Program-made: the position numbers and the translations under genes
The notes under the pieces: generated by a model
The model's input: only the letters and a program-made list of their open reading frames with translations
Told to the model about the DNA's origin: nothing
The model's database searches: none
Shown: piece by piece, positions 45,401 to 55,192 of the stretch
Layout of the letters: each line of letters begins with the position of its first letter
Numbering within the stretch: position 1 is the first letter of the stretch
NCBI RefSeq assembly: GCF_017357225.1
Contig: NZ_CP071606.1
Location: 1-64,000, forward strand
Reading direction: 5' to 3'
Source of the DNA: Rhizobium binae
GTDB taxonomy: Bacteria > Pseudomonadota > Alphaproteobacteria > Rhizobiales > Rhizobiaceae
DNA: 64,000 bases

Positions 45401-45572
45401 GCGTCGGTGCTGCGCCGTCGAGCGTTGCGGTGACGCTGATCGTCGGGAGATCCATATCGGGGAAGTTCTGGATCGGCAGCTGCTTGAAGGCCAAGAGCCC
45501 GCCGACGGCAAGCATCACGAACAGCAATATTGCCGGTACGGGGTTGCGGATCGACCATGCTGAGAAGTTCAT
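42426..45572 (-). CDS. RND efflux pump inner-membrane transporter
   Basis: 1048-aa RND transporter of the HAE1/AcrB-MdtB type, a proton-driven drug/solute exporter. MNFSAWSIRNPVPAILLFVM is the usual start. It has twelve membrane helices with two large periplasmic loops; LALSLVVGILVDDAIVEIEN (about 390-410) carries the acidic proton-relay residues of helix 4. The late helices (VIGLLMLMGVVTKNSILLIE) are typical. The start overlaps the adaptor stop (TGATG), so the two are co-transcribed from the divergent region before the two-component genes. Confidence 0.95.
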   Translation of the reverse strand: MNFSAWSIRNPVPAILLFVMLAVGGLLAFKQLPIQNFPDMDLPTISVTATLDGAAPTQLETEVARTIEDSLASLSYLDHITTTITDGTVSIKVSFKLEKDSETALNEVRNAVDSVKGDLPAQMESPSVTKVTVQSSALVTYAIRSTALNETELSWFVDNDLTKALLSVPGVGQVNRIGGIDREVHVDLDPATMASLGVTAATVSSQLKAVQADTSGGLGEIGGTRQTLRTLGALPSVEALKALRIPLANGQQIRLDDIAIVTDSFAERSSMAYLDGRPVIAVELKRSNGFSDSGVAENVDTAIKQFAAKHSNVQIEDAYSTIGPIIENYSGSMHMLYEGAILAIVVVWLFLRDWRATILSAVALPLSVIPTFLVMSLCGFSLNIITLLALSLVVGILVDDAIVEIENIARHLQMGKRPIDAALEAANEIGLAVIATTFTLVAVFLPTAFMSGIPGLLFRQFGITTAVAVIASLAVARLLTPMMAAYFMKAHPKEEKDGRIMRAYMAVVKAAMNRRKTTVAVTAIVVALSLSTIPLLKSGFLPASDDARTQITLTMQPGVTIEQTDDAAKKAADIVGKLNDVTRVFSSVGSASSGGGPDSSTTSDVGSATIVAVLSPIGDRDRKQSEIENDMRQALSVLPGVRVEVGSGGNGTKLDITLASDDANVLDSASTALEEQLRTLQGIGAVTSTAARQAPEIQITPDFARAAALGVTSSSIAEAVRVATNGEYSADLPKLNLPQRQIPIVVRFSPETRTNLDDIKNMRVAGTNGNVDLGSIADMKIGGSPSEIDRIDRMRNVTLSVELNGRILGDVNREAQALPALQHLPSGVTLVEQGELQRSSELFQSFALAMAIGVFCIYAVLVLLFHDFLQPLTLLMALPLSLGGALLPLVLTGTSFSMAAVIGLLMLMGVVTKNSILLIEYAIMSRRQGMPRFDALVDACHKRARPIVMTTIAMAAGMLPVALSLTGGDSSFRQPMAIVVIGGVMMSTFLSLIVIPVIFTFVDELEQIVKQLLRRIGLVEETAGDKPHASNDHATIAFQPEQSRRGHG

Positions 45573-46672
45573 CAGTTCGTCTCCGCAATCTTTACGAGGT
45601 CGTTGTCCGACAGGAACGCGCCGCCGGAGCTCACTACTTTTGCGGAGCGGTCTATGCCGGAGACGATTTCCACCTCGCCATTGTTGCGGCGGCCGGTTTC
45701 CACCCGGATCCTTTGCACCCGTTGATCCTCGCCCGCGGTGAAGACGTAGCTAATGCCATCCCGGAATACGATCGCCGTTTCGGGAACGGTCAGCGCCGGG
45801 GAGGTCTGCAGTTCGATGTTGCCGGTCACGTAAAGCCCGGTGCGCAGGCGCATGTCGGCTGGAAGCGTGACATAGACGATCGCCCGGCTGGTATCTGTGC
45901 TGACCGACGGTCCGACAAGTCTCACCTTGGCCTCGATGGGTTGGCCGTCCGGCCCGTTGATCCTGACGCTCAAGCCTTCGAAAATCCGCGAGAGGTAGCG
46001 GGCGGAAACCTCAGCCTGCCATTCGATCCGCTGCTGGCGCACCATGCGGAACAGCTCGGTGCCGGTAGAGACGACAGCGCCGAGATTGGCGGACCGCGAA
46101 GTTATGACTCCATCATCGACCGCTGTGATGGTCGTTTGCGCCAGCTTGATCTTTTCGCTGTCGAGTGCGGCCTCTTCCGCTGCAAGGCTTGCCGTCGCCG
46201 TCTGCTCGTCGGCCAGATACTCGACGATTTTCTCGTCAGAAAGCGCACCCGAGGATTGGAGCTGCCGTGCCCGGTCGGCATTGGCCTTGGCCTTCGTAAG
46301 GCTTGCCTTGGCGTTCTCGACGGCCGCATCCTGCTTGCGCAGGTCGGCGAGCACGCTCTCCTGCGAAAGCCGGACGAGAGTCTGTCCTTTCGTGACGGCG
46401 GAGCCGACATCGGCCAGAACCTCGGTAATGCGCAGGCCGCTCGTCTCCGAGGCGATGATCGCTTCCTGCCACGGTTTCAACCACCCGCTCGCGGGAACGG
46501 TCTCAGGCCAGTTCCGTTGCGCCGGCGCCGTCAGGGAGACGGTGAGCGCGGTTGCGGCTGCCTGTTCCGCCATGGCAAGACGGACGGGGCAGACAAGAAC
46601 TGCCGCAACCAGCGCAGCGGCAAGTATTCTGGATGGTTTTCTCAACAAAGCATTCCTTGTGGTCAAAGGCAT
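45572..46672 (-). CDS. RND efflux adaptor (membrane fusion protein)
   Basis: 366-aa periplasmic adaptor. The signal peptide (about 12-35) ends at AMAEQAAA. The lipoyl-like half-motifs (ASETSGLRITEVLADVGSAV near 73-92), a long alpha-helical hairpin (RKQDAAVENAKASLTKAKAN onward), and a beta-barrel with SARYLSRIFEGLSVRINGPD follow. The ATG at 46672 is directly upstream of the regulatory gap. It links the RND permease to the outer-membrane factor, most likely the NodT-type protein at 48958. Confidence 0.93.
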   Translation of the reverse strand: MPLTTRNALLRKPSRILAAALVAAVLVCPVRLAMAEQAAATALTVSLTAPAQRNWPETVPASGWLKPWQEAIIASETSGLRITEVLADVGSAVTKGQTLVRLSQESVLADLRKQDAAVENAKASLTKAKANADRARQLQSSGALSDEKIVEYLADEQTATASLAAEEAALDSEKIKLAQTTITAVDDGVITSRSANLGAVVSTGTELFRMVRQQRIEWQAEVSARYLSRIFEGLSVRINGPDGQPIEAKVRLVGPSVSTDTSRAIVYVTLPADMRLRTGLYVTGNIELQTSPALTVPETAIVFRDGISYVFTAGEDQRVQRIRVETGRRNNGEVEIVSGIDRSAKVVSSGGAFLSDNDLVKIAETN

Positions 46673-46800
46673 CGGTGCCTCTGGATCCGCGCGAACGCGA
46701 CGCAGGAGTGCCGCTCATGTCGAGGCAACCCGGTCCCGGTGCGCGTCGATGTCATGGGCAGGATAAGTAACGGGACGAACGTTAAGCGCGGTCAACTTAG

Positions 46801-46818
46801 TGTTAAGTTAGGTAAAAC
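46801..46818 (+). promoter_or_regulatory. Candidate response-regulator box, copy 1
   Basis: TGTTAAGTTAGGTAAAAC lies in the gap between the divergent efflux adaptor and response-regulator genes. It matches the sequence before the outer-membrane factor at 17 of 18 positions, in inverted orientation. An overlapping inverted repeat, AACTTA-GTGT-TAAGTT (46794-46809), and another GTTAAG at 46781 add OmpR-type half-site character. Its location suits control of both the pump and the two-component genes. Confidence 0.6.
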
Positions 46819-46877
46819 TTCGCCGGGCGAGCGCGTATGTGCTGTATGGCTTGCCCGATCAATGACGGACTAAGCAC

Positions 46878-47564
46878 ATGAACAAGGTTCTCCTCATCGA
46901 CGACGATGCCGAGTTGACGACGCTTCTGCAGGAATATCTGGTCGAGGAAGGATATAACGTAGTGACGGATACGGACGGCCGCGCCGCCATCGCCGCGGCC
47001 GCCGGCAATATGGTCGATATCATCGTTCTCGACATCATGATGCCGCGGATGAACGGGATCGAGGTATTGCAGCGGATCAGGAAACTGAGCCAGGTTCCCG
47101 TTTTGATGCTGACGGCGAGGGGCGACGACGTCGACAGGATATCGGGCCTCAATCTCGGCGCCGACGACTATGTGTCGAAACCCTGTTCGCCCGGCGAGCT
47201 GGCGGCAAGGCTGCGCGCCATCCTGCGCCGCGCGGGCCAGCCGACAGGCGGCGCATCGACCGATACGATCAGGGCGGGACAGCTCGTGATCCATTCCGGC
47301 AGCAGAAGCGCCGAATGGCGCGGCGAGACTTTGGAGCTGACCGGCACCGAGTTCAGCCTGCTCGAGGTGCTTGCCCGCAGCGCCGGCCAGCTGGTGTCGA
47401 AGCAGGAGATTTCGAAGCGGGCCTTCGGCAAGCCGCTGACCCCGTTCGATCGCCGTATCGACGTCCATATCAGCAGCGTTCGCCAGAAGCTCGGACTGCG
47501 GGAGGACGGGCAATCCTGGATCCAGTCCGTTCGCGGCCAGGGCTACCAACTTCTCGTAGACTGA
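46878..47564 (+). CDS. OmpR-family response regulator of the efflux locus
   Basis: 228-aa two-component response regulator. The receiver domain has the acidic pocket LLIDDD (residues 5-10), the phosphoacceptor Asp52 in IIVLDIMMPRMNG, the conserved Thr in VLMLTARGDD and Lys in DYVSKPCSP. The C-terminal winged helix has LTGTEFSLLEVLARSAGQLV and RRIDVHISSVRQKLG. It is closely related to CpxR/RstA-type regulators. It is divergent from the pump genes and just ahead of its sensor kinase. Confidence 0.95.
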   Translation: MNKVLLIDDDAELTTLLQEYLVEEGYNVVTDTDGRAAIAAAAGNMVDIIVLDIMMPRMNGIEVLQRIRKLSQVPVLMLTARGDDVDRISGLNLGADDYVSKPCSPGELAARLRAILRRAGQPTGGASTDTIRAGQLVIHSGSRSAEWRGETLELTGTEFSLLEVLARSAGQLVSKQEISKRAFGKPLTPFDRRIDVHISSVRQKLGLREDGQSWIQSVRGQGYQLLVD

Positions 47565-47566
47565 CC

Positions 47567-48856
47567 ATGCCGCGGCTTTTCTGGAAATTCTTCAGGATCA
47601 TCTGGCTCACTCTGGCGGCAAGCCTTGCTGCCATTATCCTTATCGTCAAGCTGCTTCAGGCGGTTCCCTTTTCAAGCGAGCTGGAACATGAGCGGCGGAC
47701 GCTCGTGTTGAACCTGACCGCAAAAATTCTGGCTGATGACGGCGAAGCGGCCGCTACGCGTTTCGTGACCAAGAGCGAAAAGACGCAACCGCTCGGCCTG
47801 ACCCTGTCGGAGCCTGACGGGGCTGACGCCTGCGCCGAGAAGAACACGGCCACCACCCGATCCGTGCTGAAGGATGGGATCTGCTATCGGCTTTCCGTGT
47901 CGGTTCCGGCCGGTTCCACCTTCGACAGCCTTGGCCCATTCCTGCCGTGGCTCACCATTCTGGTCGCCAGCACGATCGCGGCCGGTACGCTGGCGCGATA
48001 CCTCATTCGACCTGTCGTGCATCTGCGCGACGGCTTGAGCGCGCTCGCCCATGGCCGTTTCGACTTCCGCATCGGCGACAAGATGGCCGGACGAAAGGAT
48101 GAAGTCACCGCACTTGCTTATGATTTCGATGCGAGCGCCGCCCGGCTTCAGGAGCTGCATGATGCGCAGCAAAGACTGTTCCATGACGTCTCCCATGAGC
48201 TGCGTTCGCCGTTGTCCCGCCTGCAGGCAGCCGTCGGCGTCCTCAGGCAAAGCCCGGCCAAACTCGGCGCCATGCTGGATCGCATGGACCGCGAAGTCGA
48301 ACGGCTCGATACGCTGGTAGGCGAGGTCCTGACACTTGCCAGGCTGACAGCGGGATCCAGGCTGCCGCTGAAGACGCAGACCCTTAATGTCATCGAACTC
48401 CTCAACGAAATCCTCGGCGACGCGGCATTCGAAGCCCAAGCGCGGGTGATCTCGATCACGACAGGCGTCGACGGCGCCTTCCGTGCCGATGTCGAAGGCG
48501 AACTGATCTACCGGGCGCTCGAAAACGTCGTCCGCAACGCCGTCAAACATACGGCGGAGCATTCGTATATATCGGTGTCCTGCGAGGCGACGGCCGAGCG
48601 TCTGACGATCCGCGTCGCGGATCAGGGACCGGGTATCGGGCGCGACGAACTCGAACGTATCTTCCAGCCTTTTTCCCGCGGAAAGGATGCCGTGCCGAGA
48701 GGCGGATACGGTCTGGGCCTCGCCATTACCCGGCAGGCAATCGAGCGCCACGGCGGACGCGTGCATGCGTCATTGCCGGAGGCCGGCGGCCTGGCAATCA
48801 CGCTGGAACTTCCGAGAAGACCGATGACCTATGGCGCGGGCGGCGATGAAAGCTGA
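47567..48856 (+). CDS. Sensor histidine kinase of the efflux locus
   Basis: 429-aa CpxA-like sensor kinase. Membrane helix 1 (about 10-33), a periplasmic sensor part of about 100 residues with two cysteines (ACAEKN and GICYRL, possibly a disulphide), and helix 2 (about 126-148) come first. HAMP (RYLIRPVVHLRDGLSALAHG), the dimerisation motif HDVSHELRSPLSRLQ with phospho-His210, and the ATPase boxes ENVVRNAVKHT, ADQGPGIG and GGYGLGLAIT follow. I chose the ATG at 47567, three bases after the regulator stop. The upstream open frame from 47315 overlaps the regulator and is not real. Confidence 0.94.
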   Translation: MPRLFWKFFRIIWLTLAASLAAIILIVKLLQAVPFSSELEHERRTLVLNLTAKILADDGEAAATRFVTKSEKTQPLGLTLSEPDGADACAEKNTATTRSVLKDGICYRLSVSVPAGSTFDSLGPFLPWLTILVASTIAAGTLARYLIRPVVHLRDGLSALAHGRFDFRIGDKMAGRKDEVTALAYDFDASAARLQELHDAQQRLFHDVSHELRSPLSRLQAAVGVLRQSPAKLGAMLDRMDREVERLDTLVGEVLTLARLTAGSRLPLKTQTLNVIELLNEILGDAAFEAQARVISITTGVDGAFRADVEGELIYRALENVVRNAVKHTAEHSYISVSCEATAERLTIRVADQGPGIGRDELERIFQPFSRGKDAVPRGGYGLGLAITRQAIERHGGRVHASLPEAGGLAITLELPRRPMTYGAGGDES

Positions 48857-48869
48857 TCTGATGAAGGCG

Positions 48870-48887
48870 GTTTTACCTAACTTTACA
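48870..48887 (-). promoter_or_regulatory. Candidate response-regulator box, copy 2
   Basis: Read on the minus strand this is TGTAAAGTTAGGTAAAAC, which matches copy 1 at 46801 in 17 of 18 bases. It lies 70 bases before the outer-membrane factor start. Another TTAA-type pair (CTTAACCGTCATTAACG) follows at about 48892-48908. The shared box suggests that the response regulator co-regulates pump and outer-membrane factor. Confidence 0.6.
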
Positions 48888-48957
48888 GTTCCTTAACCGT
48901 CATTAACGCTGGCGTCGCTAAGCCTGAACCCACGATCCCGGTTCAGAAGGCTCGCCC

Positions 48958-50409
48958 GTGAGTACGTCGCTTCGCACAAGATTATCACCCCTCCGCTTCT
49001 CAGCATCCGCACTGGCACTTCTGGTGGCCGGCTGCGTCAGCGGTCCGGATCACGTGCCACGGCAAATGCCGCTTTCCGCCAAATTCGAGGAAGGCGGCAG
49101 CAAGAGCAACGGCAATGTCGTGACCGCTGAATGGTGGACGGCCTATCGCGACAAGCGGCTCGACGGACTGGTGACCCATGGCCTCCATGAGAACCTCGAT
49201 GTGCTGCAGGCGCTCGAAGGCATCAATTCGGCCGCCGCTAACGTCACCGTCGCCGGCGCCGGAGGCCTGCCGAGCCTGACCGTCGGCGCATCGCATACGC
49301 TATCTGGCGAGAAGGGACGGCTGCGCACGAGCGTCGGCACCACGAACACATCAGGCGGCGAAGCCAGCCTTTCCTGGCTGCTCGACTTTTTCGGCCAGTA
49401 TCGGCGCTCGAGGGAAAGTGCAATCGCCTCGCTCGGGGCCGCCTATGCAACGGCCGACAATGCCAAGCTCACTTTCCTGAAGGACCTCGTCGAGAGCTAT
49501 ATCGACGCCCGCTACTATCAGGAGCGCATTGCGCTTTCAGAAGCGAGTTTGAAATCCCGCCAGCAGACGTATGAACTGACGCAGCTGCAGCTGAAAGCCG
49601 GTGCCGCGTCCCGCCTCGACGTCGTGCAGGCGGAGGGCCTGGTACAGTCGACAAAATCCGACATTCCCGGCCTTCAGCAGAGCTTCACGGAATCGGCCCA
49701 TCACATCGCCACGCTCATCGGAATGCCGGCATCCGCGCTGATGGACGAACTGCAGAGGAGTGCGGGCCAGCCGGTGTACCGCGGCGACATCAGCGCCGGT
49801 ATTCCGGCCGATCTCATCCGCAATCGACCTGATATCCGCAAGGCCGAACGCGAACTGGCGGCAGCCGTCGCCGATATCGGCGCAGCCGAAGCCCAGCTTT
49901 ATCCGTCGATCACCTTGTCCGGCTCGATCTCGCCGGGCTGGGTCAAATCGTCGGGCGCCAGCGGCGGAAGTCTGACCACGTGGTCCTTCGGCCCATCGCT
50001 CAACCTGCCGATCCTCGATGGCGGCACGCTGCGCGCCAATGTCGAGATCGAAAAATCCGATGCGAAGACCCAGTATCTCGCCTGGAAAGCGGCGGTGCTG
50101 AACGGCGTCGAAGAAGTCGAAAACGCGCTTACCGCGGTCCGCCGCGACACGCAGACGCTGGCGCCGCTACGCCGGCAGGTAGAGACGGCGCAGGGGTCGC
50201 TCGCGCTTTCGACCGTAAGCTACAGGGATGGCGCCTCGTCGCTGCTCGATGTCCTCGACTCCCAGCGTTCGGTCTCCGATGCCGAGGCAAGTCTTGCCGC
50301 CACGGTGCAGCAGGTGGCGAAGGACTATGTGGACCTTTATGTCGCGATTGGCGCCGGCTACCTCGAGCCGGAGCAGGTGGCCTCCAAGCCAATTGCAAAG
50401 TCGGGCTGA
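48958..50409 (+). CDS. NodT/TolC-family outer-membrane efflux lipoprotein
   Basis: 483-aa outer-membrane factor of the NodT type. The GTG at 48958 starts a lipoprotein signal whose lipobox is LVAGC (Cys near residue 26). Two OEP repeats follow, with the helical segments KLTFLKDLVESYIDARYYQE and the second-repeat strand and helix (AAVADIGAAEAQLYPSITLS, LAWKAAVLNGVEEVENALTA). It is the exit duct for the RND pump encoded 2.3 kb upstream on the other strand. The shared regulator box supports the link. Confidence 0.92.
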   Translation: MSTSLRTRLSPLRFSASALALLVAGCVSGPDHVPRQMPLSAKFEEGGSKSNGNVVTAEWWTAYRDKRLDGLVTHGLHENLDVLQALEGINSAAANVTVAGAGGLPSLTVGASHTLSGEKGRLRTSVGTTNTSGGEASLSWLLDFFGQYRRSRESAIASLGAAYATADNAKLTFLKDLVESYIDARYYQERIALSEASLKSRQQTYELTQLQLKAGAASRLDVVQAEGLVQSTKSDIPGLQQSFTESAHHIATLIGMPASALMDELQRSAGQPVYRGDISAGIPADLIRNRPDIRKAERELAAAVADIGAAEAQLYPSITLSGSISPGWVKSSGASGGSLTTWSFGPSLNLPILDGGTLRANVEIEKSDAKTQYLAWKAAVLNGVEEVENALTAVRRDTQTLAPLRRQVETAQGSLALSTVSYRDGASSLLDVLDSQRSVSDAEASLAATVQQVAKDYVDLYVAIGAGYLEPEQVASKPIAKSG

Positions 50410-50426
50410 TTGGCCGGAGGTTTTGC

Positions 50427-51260
50427 CTATCGTCCAGACTCCAGAATGCGGAGCGCGAGCTTGAGGTGCGGCAGGTCGAGCATGCGCCCGTCGAGCTGGA
50501 TGACGCCGGCGTTGTGACTGCCGGCAAAGGCGGCGGTGACCTTTTCCGCCCAGACGATCTCGGTGGCATCCGGCGTGAAGGCGTGATTGATCGTTTCCAC
50601 CTGGCTCGGATGGATGGCCATCATGCCGGAGAAACCGTCGCGCCGGGCGCGGCCGACATAGGCCCGCAGACCATTGAGATCGCGAAAATCGGGATAGACG
50701 GTATCGATCGCCGGAACGGTTGCCGCATGGGCTGCAAATAACGTGAGCGAGCGGGCCAGTTCGTAAGGCGGCGTATAGCGGCCGTCCGTCCTGCGCGCGG
50801 TCGAAGCCCCGATCGCGGCCGGCAGATCCTCAGCACCCCAGGTCAGGCCGCAGAGCTTGTCCGAGACCTCACGATAGCTGCCGATCTCGAAGATAGCCGA
50901 CGGCGTTTCGGTTGCGATCGGCAGGATGGGAAAAGCCGATTCGAGGGCGCTTGCAAGTTTGCGCACCGATGCGGCGCCTTCGGCCTTCGGCAGCATGAGC
51001 GCGAAAGGCTGAAGACCGCTCAGGGCGGCGAGGTCGTCCTCGAATTCCGGCGAGGCCAGGGGATTGATGCGGACCAGAAGAGCGGTCTCGCCGGCATGGC
51101 GCTGCACGAAGGTGTGCACGCTTTCGCGGGCCTTTGGCTTGTTGGCAGGCGCGACGGAATCTTCCAGATCGAGAATGACGGCGTCGGCGCCCGAGGCGAG
51201 CGCCTTTTCGAAACGTTCCGGTCGGTCGCCGGGCACGAAGAGCAGCGAGCGCAGCCTCAT
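50427..51260 (-). CDS. CitE/HpcH-family CoA-ester lyase
   Basis: 277-aa TIM-barrel lyase. [29 protein letters not shown] and [20 protein letters not shown] give the usual arginine and acidic metal sites, with [15 protein letters not shown] following. Family members cleave or form (3S)-malyl-CoA, citramalyl-CoA and similar esters. I chose the ATG at 51260, which overlaps the MaoC stop (ATGA-type). As the last gene of the leucine operon it may do the step usually done by HMG-CoA lyase, which is not present. That role is an inference. Confidence 0.85.
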   Translation of the reverse strand: MRLRSLLFVPGDRPERFEKALASGADAVILDLEDSVAPANKPKARESVHTFVQRHAGETALLVRINPLASPEFEDDLAALSGLQPFALMLPKAEGAASVRKLASALESAFPILPIATETPSAIFEIGSYREVSDKLCGLTWGAEDLPAAIGASTARRTDGRYTPPYELARSLTLFAAHAATVPAIDTVYPDFRDLNGLRAYVGRARRDGFSGMMAIHPSQVETINHAFTPDATEIVWAEKVTAAFAGSHNAGVIQLDGRMLDLPHLKLALRILESGR

Positions 51261-51709
51261 GACGGTTTCACCTTCAGCATGGCTGTACGCAGGCACTGGC
51301 AGACGATCTCGCCGCGCTGGTTCAGCGTTACATGGCGGAAAGTGACGATGCCGGCGTCGGGGCGGGAGTTCGAGCGGCGCAGTTCCGTCACCTCGCTTTC
51401 CACTCTAAGCGTATCGCCGATGAAGACCGGTTTCGGCATCGTCACCTTGTCATAGCCGAGATTGGCAACGAGCGTGCCGAGCGTGGTGTCGACGACCGAA
51501 AGGCCGACGGTGAGCGCGAAAGTGAAGGTGCCGTTGACGACGATCCGGCCGAACTCGGTGCCGGCCGCATATTCGGCATCGAGATGCAGCGGCTGAGGAT
51601 TGTGGGAGAGCGTGGTAAAGAGCAGGTTGTCGGTCTCGGTGACGGTGCGTCGGATGTCGTGGGCGATGCGGTCGCCGACCGTCCACTCGTCGAAATAGCG
51701 GCCAGCCAT
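51257..51709 (-). CDS. MaoC-family hydratase
   Basis: 150-aa single hot-dog domain hydratase. [20 protein letters not shown] and [20 protein letters not shown] carry the usual Asp/His active-site region near residues 24-45. [20 protein letters not shown] follows. The start ATG overlaps the mccA stop (TGATG). It is similar to mesaconyl-CoA-hydratase-type proteins. Between mccA and a CitE-like lyase it is well placed to hydrate 3-methylglutaconyl-CoA, since no crotonase (LiuC-type) gene is here. The substrate is inferred. Confidence 0.85.
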   Translation of the reverse strand: MAGRYFDEWTVGDRIAHDIRRTVTETDNLLFTTLSHNPQPLHLDAEYAAGTEFGRIVVNGTFTFALTVGLSVVDTTLGTLVANLGYDKVTMPKPVFIGDTLRVESEVTELRRSNSRPDAGIVTFRHVTLNQRGEIVCQCLRTAMLKVKPS

Positions 51710-53574
51710 CACTCCTCTCCCATCACGACGGTGACGACCAGCTGGTTTTCCGAGACCCTGGTTCCTGGCGAAACCTGCAGTTTTCCGACGATGCCGTCGA
51801 AGGGCGCCCGCAGCGTATGCTCCATCTTCATCGCTTCGACCGTCAGCAGACGGTCTCCCTTGGTGACCAGATCGCCTTCGGCGACATCGACCGATATGAC
51901 GAGGCCGGGCATGGGCGAGAGGATCGCGCCGTCGCCCGCGCCGTGGTCGGCCTCGATTTCGCTCGCAAGCGGCAGGCCGATCGACCAGGCATTGCCGGTA
52001 TCGAAAAGCACCGTCGTTTCCGCAATCTTGGCGGTAGTTGTCTCAAGCTCCGGACGTGCCTGTCCCCAATAGAGGTGGCTGTCGATGCGGAGGCGCACGC
52101 GGCTGTCACTCGGCCCGGCGATGCGAAAACCGGAAAGCGCCGACCAGGGATCATCGCCGGGTGTCTGCGAAAGAACAGTGGCCACACGGTCGATTGCCGT
52201 CTGATCCGGTACCTTCGCCACCAGAGTTTCGCCGTGCCGGTCGAGGAATCCGGTATCGATCCGGGCGGCGCGGAAATCCGGGGCGGCGGCGATGCGGGCG
52301 AGAAGCCCGGCATTGGATCTGACCGGCCAAACCTCGATGCCGGCGCAGGCGGCCGCGAGTTTCGACAGTGCGGCGTCGCGGTTCGGTCCATGCGCAATGA
52401 TCTTGGCGATCATCGGATCGTAGAAGGCGGTGATCTCATCGCCCTGTTCGACGCCGCTGTCGACGCGGACGGTTCTGGGGAGCTTGAGATGTTCGAGCCG
52501 GCCGGTCGAGGGCAGATAGCCGGCGGCGGGATTTTCGGCATAGAGCCGGGCTTCCAAGGCCCAGCCTTTCATGGTGATCTCGTCCTGGCTTTTCGGCAGC
52601 GGTTCGCCGCTTGCGACCTTCAGCTGCCAGAGCACCAGATCCTCGCCTGATATCGCTTCGGTGACGGGATGCTCCACCTGCAGGCGCGTGTTCATCTCCA
52701 TGAACCAGATGCGGTCGGGATGCAGGCCTTGCGAGGCATCGGCGATGAATTCGATCGTGCCGGCGCCGACATAGTTGACTGCCCTTGCCGCCTTCACTGC
52801 CGCATCGCAGATCGCAGCCCGTGTGGCGGCATCGAGGCCGGGGGCGGGAGCTTCCTCGATGACCTTCTGGTGACGGCGCTGCAGTGAGCAGTCGCGTTCG
52901 AAGAGATGGACGCAGTTCCCGTGCTGATCGGCGAAAACCTGCACCTCGATATGGCGCGGATTGGCAATATAGCGTTCGATCAGGACGCGATCGTCACCGA
53001 AGGAAGCGGATGCCTCGCGGCGGCAGGAGGCGAGAAGTTCGGCGAAATCTTGCGGGCGGTCGACGCGGCGCATGCCTTTGCCGCCGCCGCCGGCAACGGC
53101 CTTGATGAGGACGGGATAATCGATGGCATCAGCCTCGGCCATAAGCCTTGCTTCGCTCTGGTCCGGGCCGAGATAGCCGGGAGTCACCGGCACACCGGCC
53201 GCCTGCATCAATTCCTTTGCCGCGTCTTTGAGCCCCATCGCGCGGATGGCAGCTGGCGGCGCGCCGACCCAGACGAGACCGGCTTTTTCCACCGCTTCGG
53301 CAAATTCGGCATTTTCTGAGAGGAAACCGTAGCCCGGATGGATCGCCGCAGCGTCGGTTTTGCGGGCGGCTTCCAGGATGCGTTCCTGCGAGAGGTAACT
53401 TTCACGGGTCGGCGATGGGCCGATCGCGATCGCTTCGTCGGCCTCCCGCACGAAAGGCAAGCTCTGATCGGCCTCGGAATAGACGGCAATCGTGCGGATC
53501 CCGAGCGTCTTTGCCGTGCGGATGATGCGGCGGGCGATTTCGCCCCGGTTGGCAATGAGAAGGCTTTCCATCAT
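51709..53574 (-). CDS. mccA: Methylcrotonyl-CoA carboxylase, biotin-carrying subunit
   Basis: 621-aa alpha subunit of a biotin-dependent acyl-CoA carboxylase. Biotin carboxylase domain: [20 protein letters not shown] at the start, [13 protein letters not shown] as the ATP-grasp glycine loop, and [15 protein letters not shown]. The BCCP domain at the C-terminus has [13 protein letters not shown] with biotinyl Lys583. A BT-like linking domain lies between. Together with the downstream-product mccB and ivd in one operon, the substrate is almost certainly 3-methylcrotonyl-CoA from leucine. A second ATG one codon on is possible. Confidence 0.92.
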   Translation of the reverse strand: MMESLLIANRGEIARRIIRTAKTLGIRTIAVYSEADQSLPFVREADEAIAIGPSPTRESYLSQERILEAARKTDAAAIHPGYGFLSENAEFAEAVEKAGLVWVGAPPAAIRAMGLKDAAKELMQAAGVPVTPGYLGPDQSEARLMAEADAIDYPVLIKAVAGGGGKGMRRVDRPQDFAELLASCRREASASFGDDRVLIERYIANPRHIEVQVFADQHGNCVHLFERDCSLQRRHQKVIEEAPAPGLDAATRAAICDAAVKAARAVNYVGAGTIEFIADASQGLHPDRIWFMEMNTRLQVEHPVTEAISGEDLVLWQLKVASGEPLPKSQDEITMKGWALEARLYAENPAAGYLPSTGRLEHLKLPRTVRVDSGVEQGDEITAFYDPMIAKIIAHGPNRDAALSKLAAACAGIEVWPVRSNAGLLARIAAAPDFRAARIDTGFLDRHGETLVAKVPDQTAIDRVATVLSQTPGDDPWSALSGFRIAGPSDSRVRLRIDSHLYWGQARPELETTTAKIAETTVLFDTGNAWSIGLPLASEIEADHGAGDGAILSPMPGLVISVDVAEGDLVTKGDRLLTVEAMKMEHTLRAPFDGIVGKLQVSPGTRVSENQLVVTVVMGEE

Positions 53575-53581
53575 CGCCGCC

Positions 53582-55192
53582 TCACATCCGGAACAGGCCG
53601 AAGCGCGGCCCTTTCGGAATCGGCGCGTTCAGGCAGGCGGAAAAGGCAAGGCCCAGCACATCCCGTGTCTGGCTGGGATGGATGATGCCGTCGTCCCAGA
53701 GGCGGGCGGTGGCATAATAGGGATTGCCCTCGGCTTCATAGCCGGCGCGGATCGGCGCCTTGAAGGCCTCCTCTTGATCAACAGGCCAGTCTTCGCCGCG
53801 CGCCTCCAGCGCGTCGCGGCGGATGGTGGCAAGCACGGAGGCCGCCTGTTCGCCGCCCATGACGCTGATGCGGCTGTTCGGCCAGGTGAAGAGGAAACGC
53901 GGGCGATAGGCGCGGCCGCACATGCCGTAATTGCCGGCGCCGAAGCTGCCGCCGATGATGACGGTGACCTTCGGCACCGTCGCGGTGGCGACCGCTGTCA
54001 CCAGCTTTGCCCCATCCTTGGCAATGCCGCCGGCCTCGTAGCGGCCGCCGACCATGAAACCGGAAATATTCTGCAGGAAGAGCAGGGGCACGCGGCGCTG
54101 GCAGGCGAGCTCGATGAAATGCGCGCCCTTCAGCGCGCTTTCGGAAAAGAGCACGCCGTTATTGGCGATGACGGCGACAGGCATGCCCCAGATGCGGGCG
54201 AAACCGCAGACGAGCGTTGTGCCGTAGAGCGGCTTGAACTCATGCAGTTCCGAACCGTCAACGATCCGGCCAATCACCTCGCGCACGTCGTAGGGCGAGC
54301 GCACATCCTCGGGAATGATGCCGTGAAGGTCTTGGACGTCGAGCTTCGGCGGCCGGGGGGCCTGAATGTCGATATCGATCGACTTCACGCTGTTGAGGCT
54401 GGCGACGATATCGCGCACCAAAAGCAAGGCATGTTCGTCGTTTTCGGCGACATGGTCGACGACGCCGGAGCGGCGGCCATGGGTTTCGGCGCCGCCGAGC
54501 TCTTCGGCCGAAATGACCTCGCCGGTCGCGGCCTTCACCAGCGGTGGGCCGGCGAGGAAGATCGTGCCCTGATTGCGCACGATCACCGTTTCATCAGACA
54601 TGGCTGGCACATAGGCGCCGCCGGCGGTGCAGCTTCCCATGACGCAGGCAATCTGTGGAATGCCTTCGGCCGACATCTGGGCCTGGTTGTAGAAGATTGC
54701 GCCGAAATGGTCGCGGTCAGGAAAGACCTCGGCCTGATGCGGCAGATTGGCGCCGCCGCTGTCGACCAGATAAAGGCAGGGCAAGCGGTTCTGCAGGGCG
54801 ATTTCCTGTGCCCTGAGATGTTTCTTGACTGTCATCGGAAAATAGGCGCCGCCCTTTACCGTTGCGTCATTGGCGACGATCATCACCTCGCGGCCGCAAA
54901 CACGGGCGATGCCCGATATGATGCCGGCGCCCGGCGCCTCGCCGCCATACATGCCGTTTGCCGCCAGCGTGCCGATCTCCAGAAAGGGACTGCCGGCATC
55001 GATGAGCAGCTGGATGCGGTCGCGGGGCAGTAGCTTGTTCTTGGCCGTGTGGCGCTCGCGCGCGGTTTGCGGCCCGCCCTCGCGCGCCTTCGCCGAGCGC
55101 TCATAGAGCTCGTCGATCAGGGCTCGGTTCTTGATGGCGTTGGTTTTGAAGCTCTCGCTCTCGCGATCGATCGCGGTCGAAATCACCGTCAT
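53582..55192 (-). CDS. mccB: Methylcrotonyl-CoA carboxylase, carboxyltransferase subunit
   Basis: 536-aa beta subunit. The acyl-CoA carboxyltransferase pair of crotonase-like domains is complete: [20 protein letters not shown] near 140-160, [20 protein letters not shown] near 185-205, and [20 protein letters not shown] near 405-425 are family signatures. It overlaps the ivd stop by four bases and lies seven bases before mccA. It transfers CO2 from biotin to 3-methylcrotonyl-CoA. Confidence 0.93.
   Translation of the reverse strand: MTVISTAIDRESESFKTNAIKNRALIDELYERSAKAREGGPQTARERHTAKNKLLPRDRIQLLIDAGSPFLEIGTLAANGMYGGEAPGAGIISGIARVCGREVMIVANDATVKGGAYFPMTVKKHLRAQEIALQNRLPCLYLVDSGGANLPHQAEVFPDRDHFGAIFYNQAQMSAEGIPQIACVMGSCTAGGAYVPAMSDETVIVRNQGTIFLAGPPLVKAATGEVISAEELGGAETHGRRSGVVDHVAENDEHALLLVRDIVASLNSVKSIDIDIQAPRPPKLDVQDLHGIIPEDVRSPYDVREVIGRIVDGSELHEFKPLYGTTLVCGFARIWGMPVAVIANNGVLFSESALKGAHFIELACQRRVPLLFLQNISGFMVGGRYEAGGIAKDGAKLVTAVATATVPKVTVIIGGSFGAGNYGMCGRAYRPRFLFTWPNSRISVMGGEQAASVLATIRRDALEARGEDWPVDQEEAFKAPIRAGYEAEGNPYYATARLWDDGIIHPSQTRDVLGLAFSACLNAPIPKGPRFGLFRM

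Noticed and set aside
53492..55033. 513-aa plus-strand frame over mccB
   Set aside because: Antisense to a certain carboxyltransferase gene; no family similarity.
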